DNA of 64,000 nucleotides from Pontibacter aydingkolensis. GTDB taxonomy: Bacteria > Bacteroidota > Bacteroidia > Cytophagales > Hymenobacteraceae. A model generated the notes under the pieces. It was not told the origin of the DNA. It was given only the letters and a program-made list of their open reading frames with translations, and ran no database searches. The stretch is from the NCBI RefSeq assembly GCF_019443125.1, contig NZ_JAHYXK010000017.1:29858-93857 (forward strand), read 5' to 3'. Position 1 is the stretch's first letter, and each line of letters starts with the position of its first letter. Made by a program: the position numbers and the translations under genes. Positions 36,713-45,410 of the stretch are shown here, piece after piece.

Positions 36713-37618
36713 CTAGTGCCTCTTTACCGGAAGCACCTCCTTAACAGCCGATAAAATACTTGGCCAGGCAGCGGACATAGGAGCAACCACATCAAAATGG
36801 CCGGTGTTCTCTAAGAGTATAACCTGCGTATCGTCGCCTTTGGCTTTGGCGCTATGGGCATACTGTTGGCTTTGTGTTACGGGTACTATCGGATCGTTAG
36901 CGCCTTGTACTAACCTTTGCGGAACCCCAAGTGGAAGCATTTGAGCAGGAGAGGCCTGCCTGTATCGGTATGGTTGTGCTCCAGGCATGCCATCCATCAA
37001 CTTTTCTACAGCTGTGTTGCAACTGCCTTTGTCCATACTATAGGTGGCAAGGTCTGGTATGCCGGCTAGCGCTATTACTCCTCTCAGTTTCAGGGGCTTT
37101 TTAGTGTAAAGGTCACTCTTACGTGACAGGCCTTTGCGTGCAGCCAGCCAGAGTGCTAAATGGCCGCCAGCCGAGTGTCCCATCACTGCTACCTTTTTTG
37201 AATTTACCGGATACTTTTTAGCCATTTTGCGTACAAAGTCTGTGGCCATAGCTACGTCTCTGAACGTGCCGGGATAGCCGCCGCCTGCATCGCCCACACG
37301 CCTGAACTCAATGTTCCAGGTGGCATAACCTTCTTTGGTTAAGGCCTCGCTTACATGCGACATGTAATTTAAATTGTATGCCGACAGCCAGCATCCACCA
37401 TGCACTACCACTACCACAGGAAAAGGTCCCTTGCCCTGCGGCAAACGCAACTCCCCAAACTGTAGCGAATCAGGGCCATACTGTAGCTTGTGGTCTGGAG
37501 CTGGCAGGGGCAATGCAGCTATTTCCTGCCAGGTGATCAGCTTAGGTTGCTGGTCCTGTGCAAGCAGGGTTGCGTTAGTGCAAACGCAAAAAAGTATGGC
37601 TAGTAAGGTAACTCTCAT
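36713..37618 (-). CDS. Secreted alpha/beta-hydrolase (esterase-like)
   Basis: A 301-residue protein with a Sec signal peptide (to about residue 20, TLLAQ). It has the oxyanion motif VVVHGGCWLSAYN, the nucleophile elbow VMGHSAGGHLALW (Ser ~148), an Asp in GANDPIVPV and a His in LENTGHFDVV, which complete the triad. This is the pattern of carboxylesterase/BD-FAE-like enzymes. Convergent with the thioesterase (10 bp apart). The substrate is probably an ester in the periplasm. Confidence 0.87.
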   Translation of the reverse strand: MRVTLLAILFCVCTNATLLAQDQQPKLITWQEIAALPLPAPDHKLQYGPDSLQFGELRLPQGKGPFPVVVVVHGGCWLSAYNLNYMSHVSEALTKEGYATWNIEFRRVGDAGGGYPGTFRDVAMATDFVRKMAKKYPVNSKKVAVMGHSAGGHLALWLAARKGLSRKSDLYTKKPLKLRGVIALAGIPDLATYSMDKGSCNTAVEKLMDGMPGAQPYRYRQASPAQMLPLGVPQRLVQGANDPIVPVTQSQQYAHSAKAKGDDTQVILLENTGHFDVVAPMSAAWPSILSAVKEVLPVKRH

Positions 37619-37675
37619 GTTCAGATTGGACTGGTTAGTTTCGTTTTAGGATCAGTAGTAAAAGCAGTTAAAAGT

Positions 37676-39025
37676 CTACTGTGTTTTGCTACGCGGGATC
37701 AGCAGCAGTTCTTTCTGCCTTCCGTCTATGTAGCGAACACCGTTTGGAGTAAATACGGCCTGCTCTTCCAGCATTACCCGGATCTCTTTGTTGTTCCATT
37801 CTGGTAGCACTACTTTGGCGTTCAGTTCAATGGCATAAACCGTATTGTATTGGAGTAGATAGTCTCCGGTGCCGGGCACACCTTGCTGCTGGTCCCACAT
37901 GCCAATGGCCGGACCTGCACCATGCCCGTGATAGCCGATGGGATGGGAGTAAATACTGGGTGTTATATTTTCCTTCTGAGCCTGAGCCAGCGTCTCTTTC
38001 AGTACCTGGTTGCCTGACTTGCCTGCTTCAAACTTTGAGGTGAGAATGTCCTGCAGGCGGTTACCGGTGTTCAGTGCTTTCTTAAGGTAATCAGGAGCTT
38101 TTTTCTCTCCGGGTTTTAGTACATAGGCCAGTTGCTGCACATCGGTGTTAAGGCCAAGGTATGTTATGCCAAGGTCTACATGCAGCAGGTCGCCGGGCAT
38201 GATAACCTCCACCTCGGGGCGCTGTGAGAAAGAACGCTGAGAGTCTCCGGAACCGGGGTTGGCTCGTTGCAAATCTACTGTTGGGTGAAACCAGGCGGTA
38301 AGCTTTAATTCGGCGATGCGTTCCCGGTACCACCAAACCACATCATCTGTAGTTGTAACACCAGGCTTAACTACTTTTTCGGAGAATCCCTCTGCAATAA
38401 TTCTGTGCCCGATGCGGCTGATTTGCTCATATAGCTCCAGCTCTGTTGGAGTTCTGATCTGAAGCCAGTTAACTGCCAGTTGTTCTGCTGAAACCACCTT
38501 CTTTTTAAAAGCAGCAGGCAGGTAATGCATCAAGCTGTCATATTCTGCTTTGGTAAGTCCATCGGCATGGGCAAATTGTGGCGAGATGTTCAGGCCTATC
38601 TTTTTAGGGTTTCTTTCGCTGATTAGTTCAGCCAGGCGTTTCCATTGGTTGGGTTCCTCTTCAGGTTTCCAGGCTCCTTTCATCAGCTTGCCAATATCGT
38701 AACGTGCCACGGCCAGCTTTTCCAGTCCTTTTTCGGGGCCCTGGTCTGTAAACAGCATAATGGTGCGACGTCGGGCTGCCAGCCAGGTAGCAGGAAGCAT
38801 GGTTCTGGCGATAGGATCTTCGTTGTACTCCCGCGCTATAATCACCCACATATCGATGCCCTCGCGGCGCATCAGCTCGGGCAGGAGCTTATCGAGGCGT
38901 TCCTGCAGCACATTGTCTTCCAATTTAGCACGTTCACGGAGTGGCATAATACCAGTCATTTGCTGTGCTATCGTATTTTCTGAACTAAGTACTAGTAGTA
39001 ACAGTAACGGGATAAGTTTTTTCAT
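37676..39025 (-). CDS. Secreted M24-family peptidase (Xaa-Pro aminopeptidase-like)
   Basis: A 449-residue protein with a Sec signal (ending NTIAQ), an N-terminal creatinase-like domain and a C-terminal pita-bread domain. The five metal ligands are visible: LLHVDLGI (Asp), LNTDVQQ (Asp), YHGHG (His), YAIELNAK (Glu) and VMLEEQAVF (Glu). It probably removes N-terminal residues before proline in the periplasm. It follows the esterase gene (upstream on the minus strand, 57 bp), so the two may be co-transcribed. Confidence 0.9.
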   Translation of the reverse strand: MKKLIPLLLLLVLSSENTIAQQMTGIMPLRERAKLEDNVLQERLDKLLPELMRREGIDMWVIIAREYNEDPIARTMLPATWLAARRRTIMLFTDQGPEKGLEKLAVARYDIGKLMKGAWKPEEEPNQWKRLAELISERNPKKIGLNISPQFAHADGLTKAEYDSLMHYLPAAFKKKVVSAEQLAVNWLQIRTPTELELYEQISRIGHRIIAEGFSEKVVKPGVTTTDDVVWWYRERIAELKLTAWFHPTVDLQRANPGSGDSQRSFSQRPEVEVIMPGDLLHVDLGITYLGLNTDVQQLAYVLKPGEKKAPDYLKKALNTGNRLQDILTSKFEAGKSGNQVLKETLAQAQKENITPSIYSHPIGYHGHGAGPAIGMWDQQQGVPGTGDYLLQYNTVYAIELNAKVVLPEWNNKEIRVMLEEQAVFTPNGVRYIDGRQKELLLIPRSKTQ

Positions 39026-39131
39026 GTGCAGGTGTTATGGATTACGAAAAATATATTGAGGCAGGCGGCAGGTTTATCCGTTCTTTTTAATGAACCAATT
39101 GGTAGCCAGGTTTAGGTTGCCGGTTTTACCT

Positions 39132-39272
39132 TCAGCAGTCTTTTAGATTTTGCTCATTGTAAAGTTCGAGCAAAGGTATAGAGCATGGATTTGTAGGTAT
39201 CTGGGCTGGTTGTAGCGCAAAAGTGGTGAATGCGCATAGTAGCAGCGCAAAGCAAAGTATAGATAGTTTCAT
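39132..39272 (-). CDS. Small putative secreted protein (46 residues)
   Basis: MKLSILCFALLLCAFTTFA forms a clear Sec-type signal, followed by a short tail with two cysteines (PTNPCSIPLLELYNEQN...C). A longer frame opens at 39365, but the signal-like start at 39272 is better. No homologue recognised. It may be a fragment, since the adjacent 39.4-40.3 kb region is decayed. Confidence 0.4.
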   Translation of the reverse strand: MKLSILCFALLLCAFTTFALQPAQIPTNPCSIPLLELYNEQNLKDC

Positions 39273-39486
39273 CTGAGATAAAATCGCTATGTTGGAGTTA
39301 AAGCTTGCAGTAAATATAAGGATACTTTTTAAGCCAACATTTACATACATACTAATTGGCACCACTGGTTGCGAAGTTTAATGTGATCTATATGTGTGTA
39401 GTGGGAGCCTGCAAATTCAATAAAATATGTACCGGGTTTTTATCAGTTTAGTTGAGGATTAAGAAAGTCGTAATAAGGCAGGATGT

Positions 39487-39840
39487 TTAATCTTCGTATT
39501 GCATTAGCCTGTCGAGCATGTTTTTAAGCTCATCCATACTTTTTACAAGCTTGGAATCACCTAGGGTGCTCATTTACAGGTGCTACAAGAGAGGTGCCAC
39601 TCAGTTCAACATCCTGCTCTATACCGGGTTCTCCTTTGAATCTATGATCAGGGACAGGACGTCTTTGTGGGTATATTCGTTTACCATTCAGGCATATATA
39701 GGGGTAAGTTTTTTACAGACGGGGCATTCATCTGCCACAAATTCTGCAATTACATAGTCATACTTTTAGGTAATACATCGCAAATCTTTGTCGGTAGCCT
39801 TTAATATTTGTCTCATCTATTCGGTAGTCTACATTAACAA
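39487..39840 (-). pseudogene. Decayed thioredoxin-like protein
   Basis: Read on the minus strand, three frames join into a recognisable thioredoxin-type sequence. KGYRQRFAMYYLKV is followed (after a frameshift) by YDYVIAEFVADECPVCKKLT with a CPVC active site. Then come an in-frame TGA, MVNEYTHKDVLSLIIDSKE, a TAG, VELSGTSLVAPVNE, a further shift and SKLVKSMDELKNMLDRLMQ ending at 39487. At least two stops and two or three frameshifts are needed, so it is not expressed as a whole protein. The boundaries are approximate at the 5' end. Confidence 0.7.
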
Positions 39841-39958
39841 ACGTACCTACTAAAATTGAATTTAAAGTGCTATAATTAAGGTAAGTTTGGCACTAACTGG
39901 CTTGCAAATATGGCCGAGTTGTGGTGCGGTATCATTGATCTTATAAACTGTCTGCCAT

Positions 39959-40229
39959 TTACAAAAGTTGGCTGTGCAGCAATATAAAAGTAGCTGCAAT
40001 AATGTGCAGTATGCCTGCCACAGTTATAGTATTAAGACTTCTGATTTGTCCATGCCTCATATTAAGCCAATGTATTATAGTGCCATAGAGGTTACCATCG
40101 GTAGGGCTAAGTATAAATCGTTAAGGTAAACATGATCAAACAGAGCAGTATTCAGAATACTAAAGGCAAACCTGATCAGAAAATGGACACCCAGTAACAG
40201 CAAAACGTTAATGCATATTTCTTTTCCAT
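39959..40229 (-). pseudogene. Frameshifted small membrane protein
   Basis: An ATG at 40229 begins MEKKYALT. A shift then leads into VLLLLGVHFLIRFAFSILNT...LPMVTSMAL, and a second shift leads into YIHWLNMRHGQIRSLNTITV...FILLHSQLL with a stop at 39959. Joined, this is a plausible ~90-residue protein with two or three membrane helices. It lies immediately upstream of the thioredoxin-like remnant, so the two may once have formed one operon. Confidence 0.55.
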
Positions 40230-40322
40230 AAGTAACGTTTCAGCAAGCGTAAATTCAGTACCTCACAAAATAATAGTGAACCTGGCAAAGTTATGAGTTG
40301 ATCTCAGGTGAGCCTTGTTATA

Positions 40323-40691
40323 CTATTGGTTTGATTTAGCAGCTTGTTTTTCAGCTTTCTCGCGTGCTTTTATAGATTTTTGTTCCAGTTTGTATGATTT
40401 CTTTGCTTGTTTGGCCGCACTACTGGCTGTTTTATGTGCGGCTTTGGCTTCATCGTACCTCTTTTTGGCAATATCTAATTCCCGTTCAGCCTCTTTTAGA
40501 TTTTGTTTTGTAATGTCTGCCCTGTCATGGCGCACTTTATAAATAGAGTCGGCACGGTGCAGGCGCTGCTGATCATGGGCAGCACGCAATTCATTTGATT
40601 TTTGCTGCTGAGCTGTTTGTGCTATTGCACTAGTATTTGTTGTAAATAAATACAGCAGCAGGCTTACCGAAAGTATAAATAATCTTTTCAT
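40323..40691 (-). CDS. Secreted coiled-coil protein of unknown function
   Basis: A 122-residue protein with a Sec signal (MKRLFILSVSLLLYLFTTNTSAIAQ cleaved near residue 25). The remainder is almost entirely charged and Ala-rich heptad-like sequence (RADITKQNLKEAERELDIAK), which predicts a long helix or coiled coil. It resembles small periplasmic helical proteins of Bacteroidota. No enzymatic motif. The gene stands alone with AT-rich flanks. Confidence 0.7.
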   Translation of the reverse strand: MKRLFILSVSLLLYLFTTNTSAIAQTAQQQKSNELRAAHDQQRLHRADSIYKVRHDRADITKQNLKEAERELDIAKKRYDEAKAAHKTASSAAKQAKKSYKLEQKSIKAREKAEKQAAKSNQ

Positions 40692-40941
40692 ACTTATATA
40701 TACGTCTATTTATCTCATTGTGAATGAATTTGTTATAAACTATATTTTTAATAGTAAATGGTACAATGCAACCTTGTATGAATGAAATTAAACAGGAGTG
40801 ATAAACATGAAAAAGTATGTCATATGCTAAATAATAAGTGGGGTTAATATAACTAATGTGCTTTATACAGAATCTATACATTGTTTTAAGCGTACAATTT
40901 TATATAAAAATAATATTGTTATTTGTTGATCCAGGCAAAGT

Positions 40942-41412
40942 ATGAGAAAGCTTGAATTAAAAGTTGCCTGGAAAAAAGACTTCGCAACCATGCGCTACAG
41001 CCCTGGTAAGAAACTTATCTGGACAGAGTGGAGAGGAGCTATATCCAGTGAACAACTACGGGAAGCTATAATTTATGAATGTGAGTTTATACTTGCTAAC
41101 AGAGTAGAACTCATGCTTTCTGATTACACCATGATGATTCCCCCTGCTCTCGAGGATCAGGTGTGGGTTGCCAACCATACGACTGAATTGCTGCAGCACA
41201 GCAGTCTGCGGCTGGTAGCTAACCTAATGGCACAGGATATTTTTCAGCAGATAACAATCCATACGATTTATGCTTTTACCTCAGATGTATTGTTACCCTG
41301 CGAGTCAAGGGATTTTGTTACAAAAGAAGAGGCTTTGGAATGGCTGTTTTTGGGAGATAACAGCAGCAACAAGCAGGCAGATAATAGCTCAACATCGCAC
41401 ATTAAACCTTGA
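40942..41412 (+). CDS. STAS/SpoIIAA-like protein (paralogue 1 of 3)
   Basis: A 156-residue protein with an alternating strand-helix pattern. The sequence KKLIWTEWRGAISSEQLREAI, then VELMLSDYTMMIPPALEDQVWV, and the ending FVTKEEALEWLFLGD follow the same plan as the genes at 44496 and 58259: a substrate-like strand, an 'L.D...' strand, a central Q-W helix and a C-terminal EEAL.WL helix. The function is unknown; a SpoIIAA-like fold is inferred only from this pattern. Confidence 0.65.
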   Translation: MRKLELKVAWKKDFATMRYSPGKKLIWTEWRGAISSEQLREAIIYECEFILANRVELMLSDYTMMIPPALEDQVWVANHTTELLQHSSLRLVANLMAQDIFQQITIHTIYAFTSDVLLPCESRDFVTKEEALEWLFLGDNSSNKQADNSSTSHIKP

Positions 41413-41433
41413 CTAGCATATTCCTGTGTACAC

Positions 41434-41709
41434 TTAGTCAATACAATTGTTAGCCCTTAGCAGGTTAAGTATTGTCAGTTTTTGAGGATGTTTTTCCTTT
41501 AGCAACCTTAACATATATTTGAATACCAGGTATTCTTCATATGTCTTGTCGTTAGCTTCCAGATTCTTTTTATAGTCTAGTGTTTGCAGGAAACTCTTTG
41601 TGTCATTATAAAGAATATATTCATATACATTAAAGAAATACTTCCGTGCAATTTCCTTACCCAGATTATAGCCTGTTACTTCCCAAATTGCTGTTCTTTT
41701 ATTTTTCAT
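41434..41709 (-). CDS. Hypothetical protein, 91 residues
   Basis: A short charged protein (MKNKRTAIWEVTGYNLGKE...LRLLKEKHPQKLTILNLLR) with mainly helical character and no signal or membrane segment. It ends 21 bp from the stop of the convergent STAS-like gene. I do not recognise a family. ATG start, ordinary local composition. Confidence 0.5.
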   Translation of the reverse strand: MKNKRTAIWEVTGYNLGKEIARKYFFNVYEYILYNDTKSFLQTLDYKKNLEANDKTYEEYLVFKYMLRLLKEKHPQKLTILNLLRANNCID

Positions 41710-41880
41710 GGTATACAGTACAATTATAAACTAATTGCAAGGTCTTGAATATCAGATCAATAAAAAATGATAATTATCAACTTACAACTATGATTTTCAT
41801 ACTTAACCTCAGGCTGGGTTTATGAATGGGGAGGACAATTTAAATGTAGAGTAGGGGAGAATGAGATACTATAAAAGCAA

Positions 41881-41909
41881 AAAAGCCTTACGTTTAGCGT
41901 AAGGCTTTT
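41881..41909 (-). terminator. Rho-independent terminator of the cold-shock gene
   Basis: A perfect 12-bp stem, AAAAGCCTTACG / CGTAAGGCTTTT, with a 5-nt loop lies 24 bp downstream of the csp stop. T-rich sequence follows on both strands. Confidence 0.9.
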
Positions 41910-41932
41910 CTTTATAAGGTGACTACAATAAG

Positions 41933-42124
41933 TTAGGCACGCTTAACATTTACAGCGTTAAGGCCTTTTCTGCCTTCCTGCAGTTCGTAAGTTACTCTGT
42001 CGTTCTCTCTAACTTCATCAACTAAGCCAGAAACGTGTACAAAGTACTCCTGGTTAGTGTTATCGTCCTTAATGAAGCCAAAGCCTTTTTCTGTGTTGAA
42101 GAATTTTACTGTTCCGTTGTTCAT
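41933..42124 (-). CDS. Cold-shock protein (CspA family)
   Basis: A 63-residue single cold-shock domain. RNP1-like GFGFIKDD and RNP2-like EYFVHVS are present within MNNGTVKFFNTEKGFGFI. It acts as an RNA/ssDNA chaperone, commonly induced by cold or stress. It is monocistronic, with its own terminator and a long AT-rich upstream region. Confidence 0.96.
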   Translation of the reverse strand: MNNGTVKFFNTEKGFGFIKDDNTNQEYFVHVSGLVDEVRENDRVTYELQEGRKGLNAVNVKRA

Positions 42125-42557
42125 AAATTTTTGATGTTATTGTCTTGAAGACGTTTATTGAGGTAAATTTGTTCATATTATTTTACAAAACCCTAATTTT
42201 TTTTGAAAAATCGGCTTTAACACAGGATAAAGGGCAATTATTTTTTTTGGCCGTGGCATAATGAAGCTAATTCACCTGTTTTTAAAGTTTATTTTGCTTT
42301 CCGGTTTTTTGCTTCAAATAGATGGCTTGGTTCATAATTCTGGTTTTACCAGAGTAATGGTTTCATCATTGTATTCTGCTCCATTGTCACCATATGCTAA
42401 TGGCTTATCATTCTTTCTCTATAACCCGGAAAAATTCCTGTGCCTGTTAAAGAATCCGTAACAATATTTTAAATTAACTAAAAAGCATTATTACCTGCCT
42501 GATATCCATAGCCTTATCTCAACCGTAAACGGATTAATCAGACCATGCCATTTAGCT
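42125..42557. other. Intergenic region upstream of csp and the esterase
   Basis: 433 bp with poly-A/T runs, holding the promoters of two divergent genes. The csp side (42125-42245) is long enough for a cold-shock 5' leader, but I cannot fold it reliably. A 66-codon frame at 42261-42461 lacks coding character. Confidence 0.5.
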
Positions 42558-43814
42558 ATGAAAAAAAACTACATAAAAACCGAACAAGAAGAGTCAAGCT
42601 GGCAACATGCCACACAAATTACCTCTGGTATCCGCTTTTTAAGGGTATTATTAGCAAGCTGTTTGATTACTATTACTACAGGTTGCGCTGATACAACATC
42701 AGATTCTGATACTGAAACTGCAACAACAGAGCGTGTTAGTACTGGCGAAACTGCAACTACTGCTGCTGATGACACTGCCAAAACCACAGGCACCGATGCC
42801 ATGGCAATAATAGGCAGAATAGAACCTACTGGATCTGCACCTGCTTGGGGCAAAAACATAACCGACCCAATGTTGCTTGTAATAGAAAAGCTCACTGAGT
42901 TGCAAACCGGACCACCATTGCACCAGCTAAGCCCTATGCAGGCCCGTAAGGCCCCCACACCGGCCGATGCAGTAAAGGCTCTGCTCCAAGAACATAATGC
43001 GCCCATGCCACCTGCTCGGGTTGATACAACTGGTAAAAAAGTACCAGTAGAGAAAGGAAGCATACATGCCCGCATTTATACTCCGGCAAATGCCACAGCA
43101 TCCAACCCTGGCATTGTATATTATCATGGCGGTGGCTGGGTTATAGCAGGTATTGATACTTACGATGCCTCGGCCCGTGCGCTTGCAGAACAAACCGGAG
43201 CCGTAGTGGTGGCTGTTGCATATCGCCAGGCACCGGAACATAAATTTCCGACAGCCCACAATGATGCTTTTGCTGCCTATAAATGGGTGGTTGATAATGC
43301 AGCGTCTTTAAAGATAAATCCGGACAAGATAGCAGTAGCAGGAGAGAGCGCCGGGGGTAACCTTGCTGCCAATGTAAGTATAATGGCCCGAGACAACAAC
43401 GTGAAAATGCCTGTGCATCAGTTATTGGTTTATCCCATTGCAGGCTATGACATGAACACTGCATCGTACCAGGAGCACGCGCAGGCCAAGCCGCTAAGCA
43501 AGGCTGGTATGGCCTGGTTTTTTGATAAATACCTGCGCAATACAAAGGATGGAATGGACCAGCGCATTGCATTGGTTAATGTGCCAAACCTTAGAAACCT
43601 GCCGCCTGCCACTGTCATAAACGCTGAAATAGACCCACTACGAACAGGGGGAGTTCTTTATGCGGATAAATTGAAAGAAGCAGGAGTAGCTGTAAAGGCA
43701 CAGGTATACGATGGGGTAACACACGAATTTTTTGGAATGGCTGCTGTTCTGCCACAGGCCAAAGAAGCTCAGGCTTTGGCAACGGCCGAACTCAATAAAG
43801 CTTTTGGTAAGTAA
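42558..43814 (+). CDS. HSL-type esterase/lipase, lipoprotein
   Basis: A 418-residue alpha/beta-hydrolase of the hormone-sensitive-lipase family. The oxyanion motif YYHGGGWVIAG, the nucleophile GESAGGNLAAN, an Asp in INAEIDPLR and a His in DGVTHEFFGM are in the expected order. An N-terminal hydrophobic segment ends in CLITITTGCADT, suggesting a lipid-anchored cysteine about 43 residues in. A Thr-rich linker (DTETATTERVSTGETATT) and an ~80-residue propeptide-like region precede the enzyme. Probably an envelope carboxylesterase. A terminator follows. Confidence 0.88.
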   Translation: MKKNYIKTEQEESSWQHATQITSGIRFLRVLLASCLITITTGCADTTSDSDTETATTERVSTGETATTAADDTAKTTGTDAMAIIGRIEPTGSAPAWGKNITDPMLLVIEKLTELQTGPPLHQLSPMQARKAPTPADAVKALLQEHNAPMPPARVDTTGKKVPVEKGSIHARIYTPANATASNPGIVYYHGGGWVIAGIDTYDASARALAEQTGAVVVAVAYRQAPEHKFPTAHNDAFAAYKWVVDNAASLKINPDKIAVAGESAGGNLAANVSIMARDNNVKMPVHQLLVYPIAGYDMNTASYQEHAQAKPLSKAGMAWFFDKYLRNTKDGMDQRIALVNVPNLRNLPPATVINAEIDPLRTGGVLYADKLKEAGVAVKAQVYDGVTHEFFGMAAVLPQAKEAQALATAELNKAFGK

Positions 43815-43904
43815 ATATCAGACAATGGCGCGAGTAGAAGAGACCTGTCGTTATAGCAAGACACGGAAGTAATTTCCCGCTAGCGAAAGTCAAAGAAATA
43901 GATC

Positions 43905-43942
43905 GAAAGGCCCCTTTTGTGCAGGAGCCTTTCTTTTTTTTC
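43905..43942 (+). terminator. Probable rho-independent terminator after the esterase
   Basis: GAAAGGC (43905-43911) pairs with GCCTTTC (43927-43933), with inner CCT/AGG pairing possible, followed by nine T residues. It lies 90 bp downstream of the esterase stop. Confidence 0.65.
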
Positions 43943-44036
43943 ATAGGTAGACTGGAAGCGGTTAATTATACTTTTAAGCGTTTGTTTTTTTAGATACATG
44001 ACTAGCTCGTGCTGCCACCAAAGCTGGTAAAAACAA

Positions 44037-44204
44037 CTAGCAGACTGGCGTTACTTCAAAAGTATGACTGGCTGCATTATCTCGCCATTCCAGGTTTGTT
44101 GCTTTGGCGCGTTTTTCCAAGTTGCACCTGCTTGTATTTTTGATTCCAGTGAAGGTTAGCGTGAGCAGTAGGAGCATGGCTACTGCAGCGATTACTGATT
44201 TCAT
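44037..44204 (-). CDS. Small putative exported protein (55 residues)
   Basis: ATG at 44204 gives MKSVIAAVAMLLLLTLTFTG, a signal- or membrane-helix-like start. A polar tail with two cysteines (SRCNLEKRAKATNLEW...TPVC) follows. No family recognised. The rest of the gap 43943-44495 shows nothing else I can support. Confidence 0.4.
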   Translation of the reverse strand: MKSVIAAVAMLLLLTLTFTGIKNTSRCNLEKRAKATNLEWRDNAASHTFEVTPVC

Positions 44205-44495
44205 AGTATGAGATAACTAAGGTTACTTGATTTATTTGATGCACTACATTTTGACCCTTGCCTAGGTACAGGTTATTGTGATAAAAAAACCTTTACAAGT
44301 TAAATGCCAAATTATAAAAGTTTGATATTCAGTGCAATGTAGTGTAGGGGCGGCTTTTGTACTGTCTGGAAATGAACAGTTCCGGACAATAGTGTTTGTT
44401 ATCGTACAGTAGCTTAAGCCTTTATAAACATTGAATTTTGAGTATGCCTTAAATTCTGTACCTACCGTATACATTCAGAAATTATCGTATTCTAT

Positions 44496-44939
44496 ATGCA
44501 TCTGTCAAACGATTATTTTATCAGCCAGGTATTGCTACCTCAGAAACTAATCTTCACTAAATTTTTGAGGCCAATGGAGCATGAGGTATATAAGGAGGCT
44601 ATGCTATATGTATTCACCACCATAAAAGACAATAACCTGGAAAACTGGGTGATGGATTCTACCAAAAGCAACTTTACGATGCAGGATCAGAAGTGGTCTG
44701 TAGAGCAATTAGGGCTTTTGCTACAAGATACTCCCTTAAAAAAAGTGGCGATGGTGCGTGCTAAGGATTCTATGTTGCAGATAGCTGCCGAAGCTATGCG
44801 TTCCAAAATTTACAGGATATTTGGTACCCAAAAAGAGTTACAGCATTTTGCCACCCTTGAAGAGGCTCTAAGGTTCATGCTACCCGATACAAATCCAGGT
44901 CAGCTGTTGAAAAAGCTTAAAACAGTTACAGAAGCTTAA
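44496..44939 (+). CDS. STAS/SpoIIAA-like protein (paralogue 2 of 3)
   Basis: A 147-residue protein sharing the layout of the genes at 40942 and 58259. An opening strand (YFISQVLLPQKLIFTKFLRP) is followed by a helix, a strand with LENWVMDSTKSNFTMQDQKW, and a late strand-helix LQHFATLEEALRFML. It is the most divergent of the three. A second ATG at 44574 (MEHEVYKEAM) would cut the first strand and is less likely. Function unknown. Confidence 0.65.
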   Translation: MHLSNDYFISQVLLPQKLIFTKFLRPMEHEVYKEAMLYVFTTIKDNNLENWVMDSTKSNFTMQDQKWSVEQLGLLLQDTPLKKVAMVRAKDSMLQIAAEAMRSKIYRIFGTQKELQHFATLEEALRFMLPDTNPGQLLKKLKTVTEA

Positions 44940-45410
44940 GTATATCCGACACTTTTACCGTTGCCAGGTTTGATGGCACAATTAAACGGGCAGCTTTATA
45001 CTTGCATTTACCTGGCAGAAAGTAACCGAACTATTTAATTTCTAGTCGCGGCTTATCATTTTAATAAGCATACAAAGTAACATATGAGACTTAGGGTCAA
45101 AGCTGATCAAGTCTAAAAACTTCTTTTTCATAGTAGGGTGAATCAGATTTAATGATCAATTTAGAAATAAGCGCAATGATAAAGTAATATTTTATCATAT
45201 TTAAAGTATAAAATTAAGAATTCTAAATTGGAAATGCAATACGCATTTTTGATGATTTTACATAGGTTGTATACAGGTTTTATACATTCTGTAAACAAAT
45301 CATGGTAAAATCATCTGTTTAGCTCTCGATTTATGTTGTCATTTATGGATTCATACTTCAGGTACAGAAGATTCGCAGTTTAAAGATTGTAGATTTATAC
45401 ACTATTCTTA
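44940..45410. other. AT-rich intergenic region without genes
   Basis: 471 bp between convergent genes. Stop codons are frequent in all frames and I found no decayed gene, RNA gene or strong hairpin, only a couple of AAGTATA-type motifs. Confidence 0.6.

Noticed and set aside
36713..39025. Esterase and M24 peptidase as a dedicated operon with the thioesterase
   Set aside because: The thioesterase is on the opposite strand; the two secreted enzymes are co-directional but belong to common families with no specific functional link visible.
42125..42245. Cold-shock riboswitch-like leader
   Set aside because: The region is long enough but I could not find a convincing conserved fold by eye, so it is left as an intergenic note.
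42261..42461. 66-codon plus-strand frame upstream of the esterase
   Set aside because: Starts in a poly-T context, has no recognisable ribosome-binding site or family pattern, and its composition is that of AT-rich intergenic DNA.
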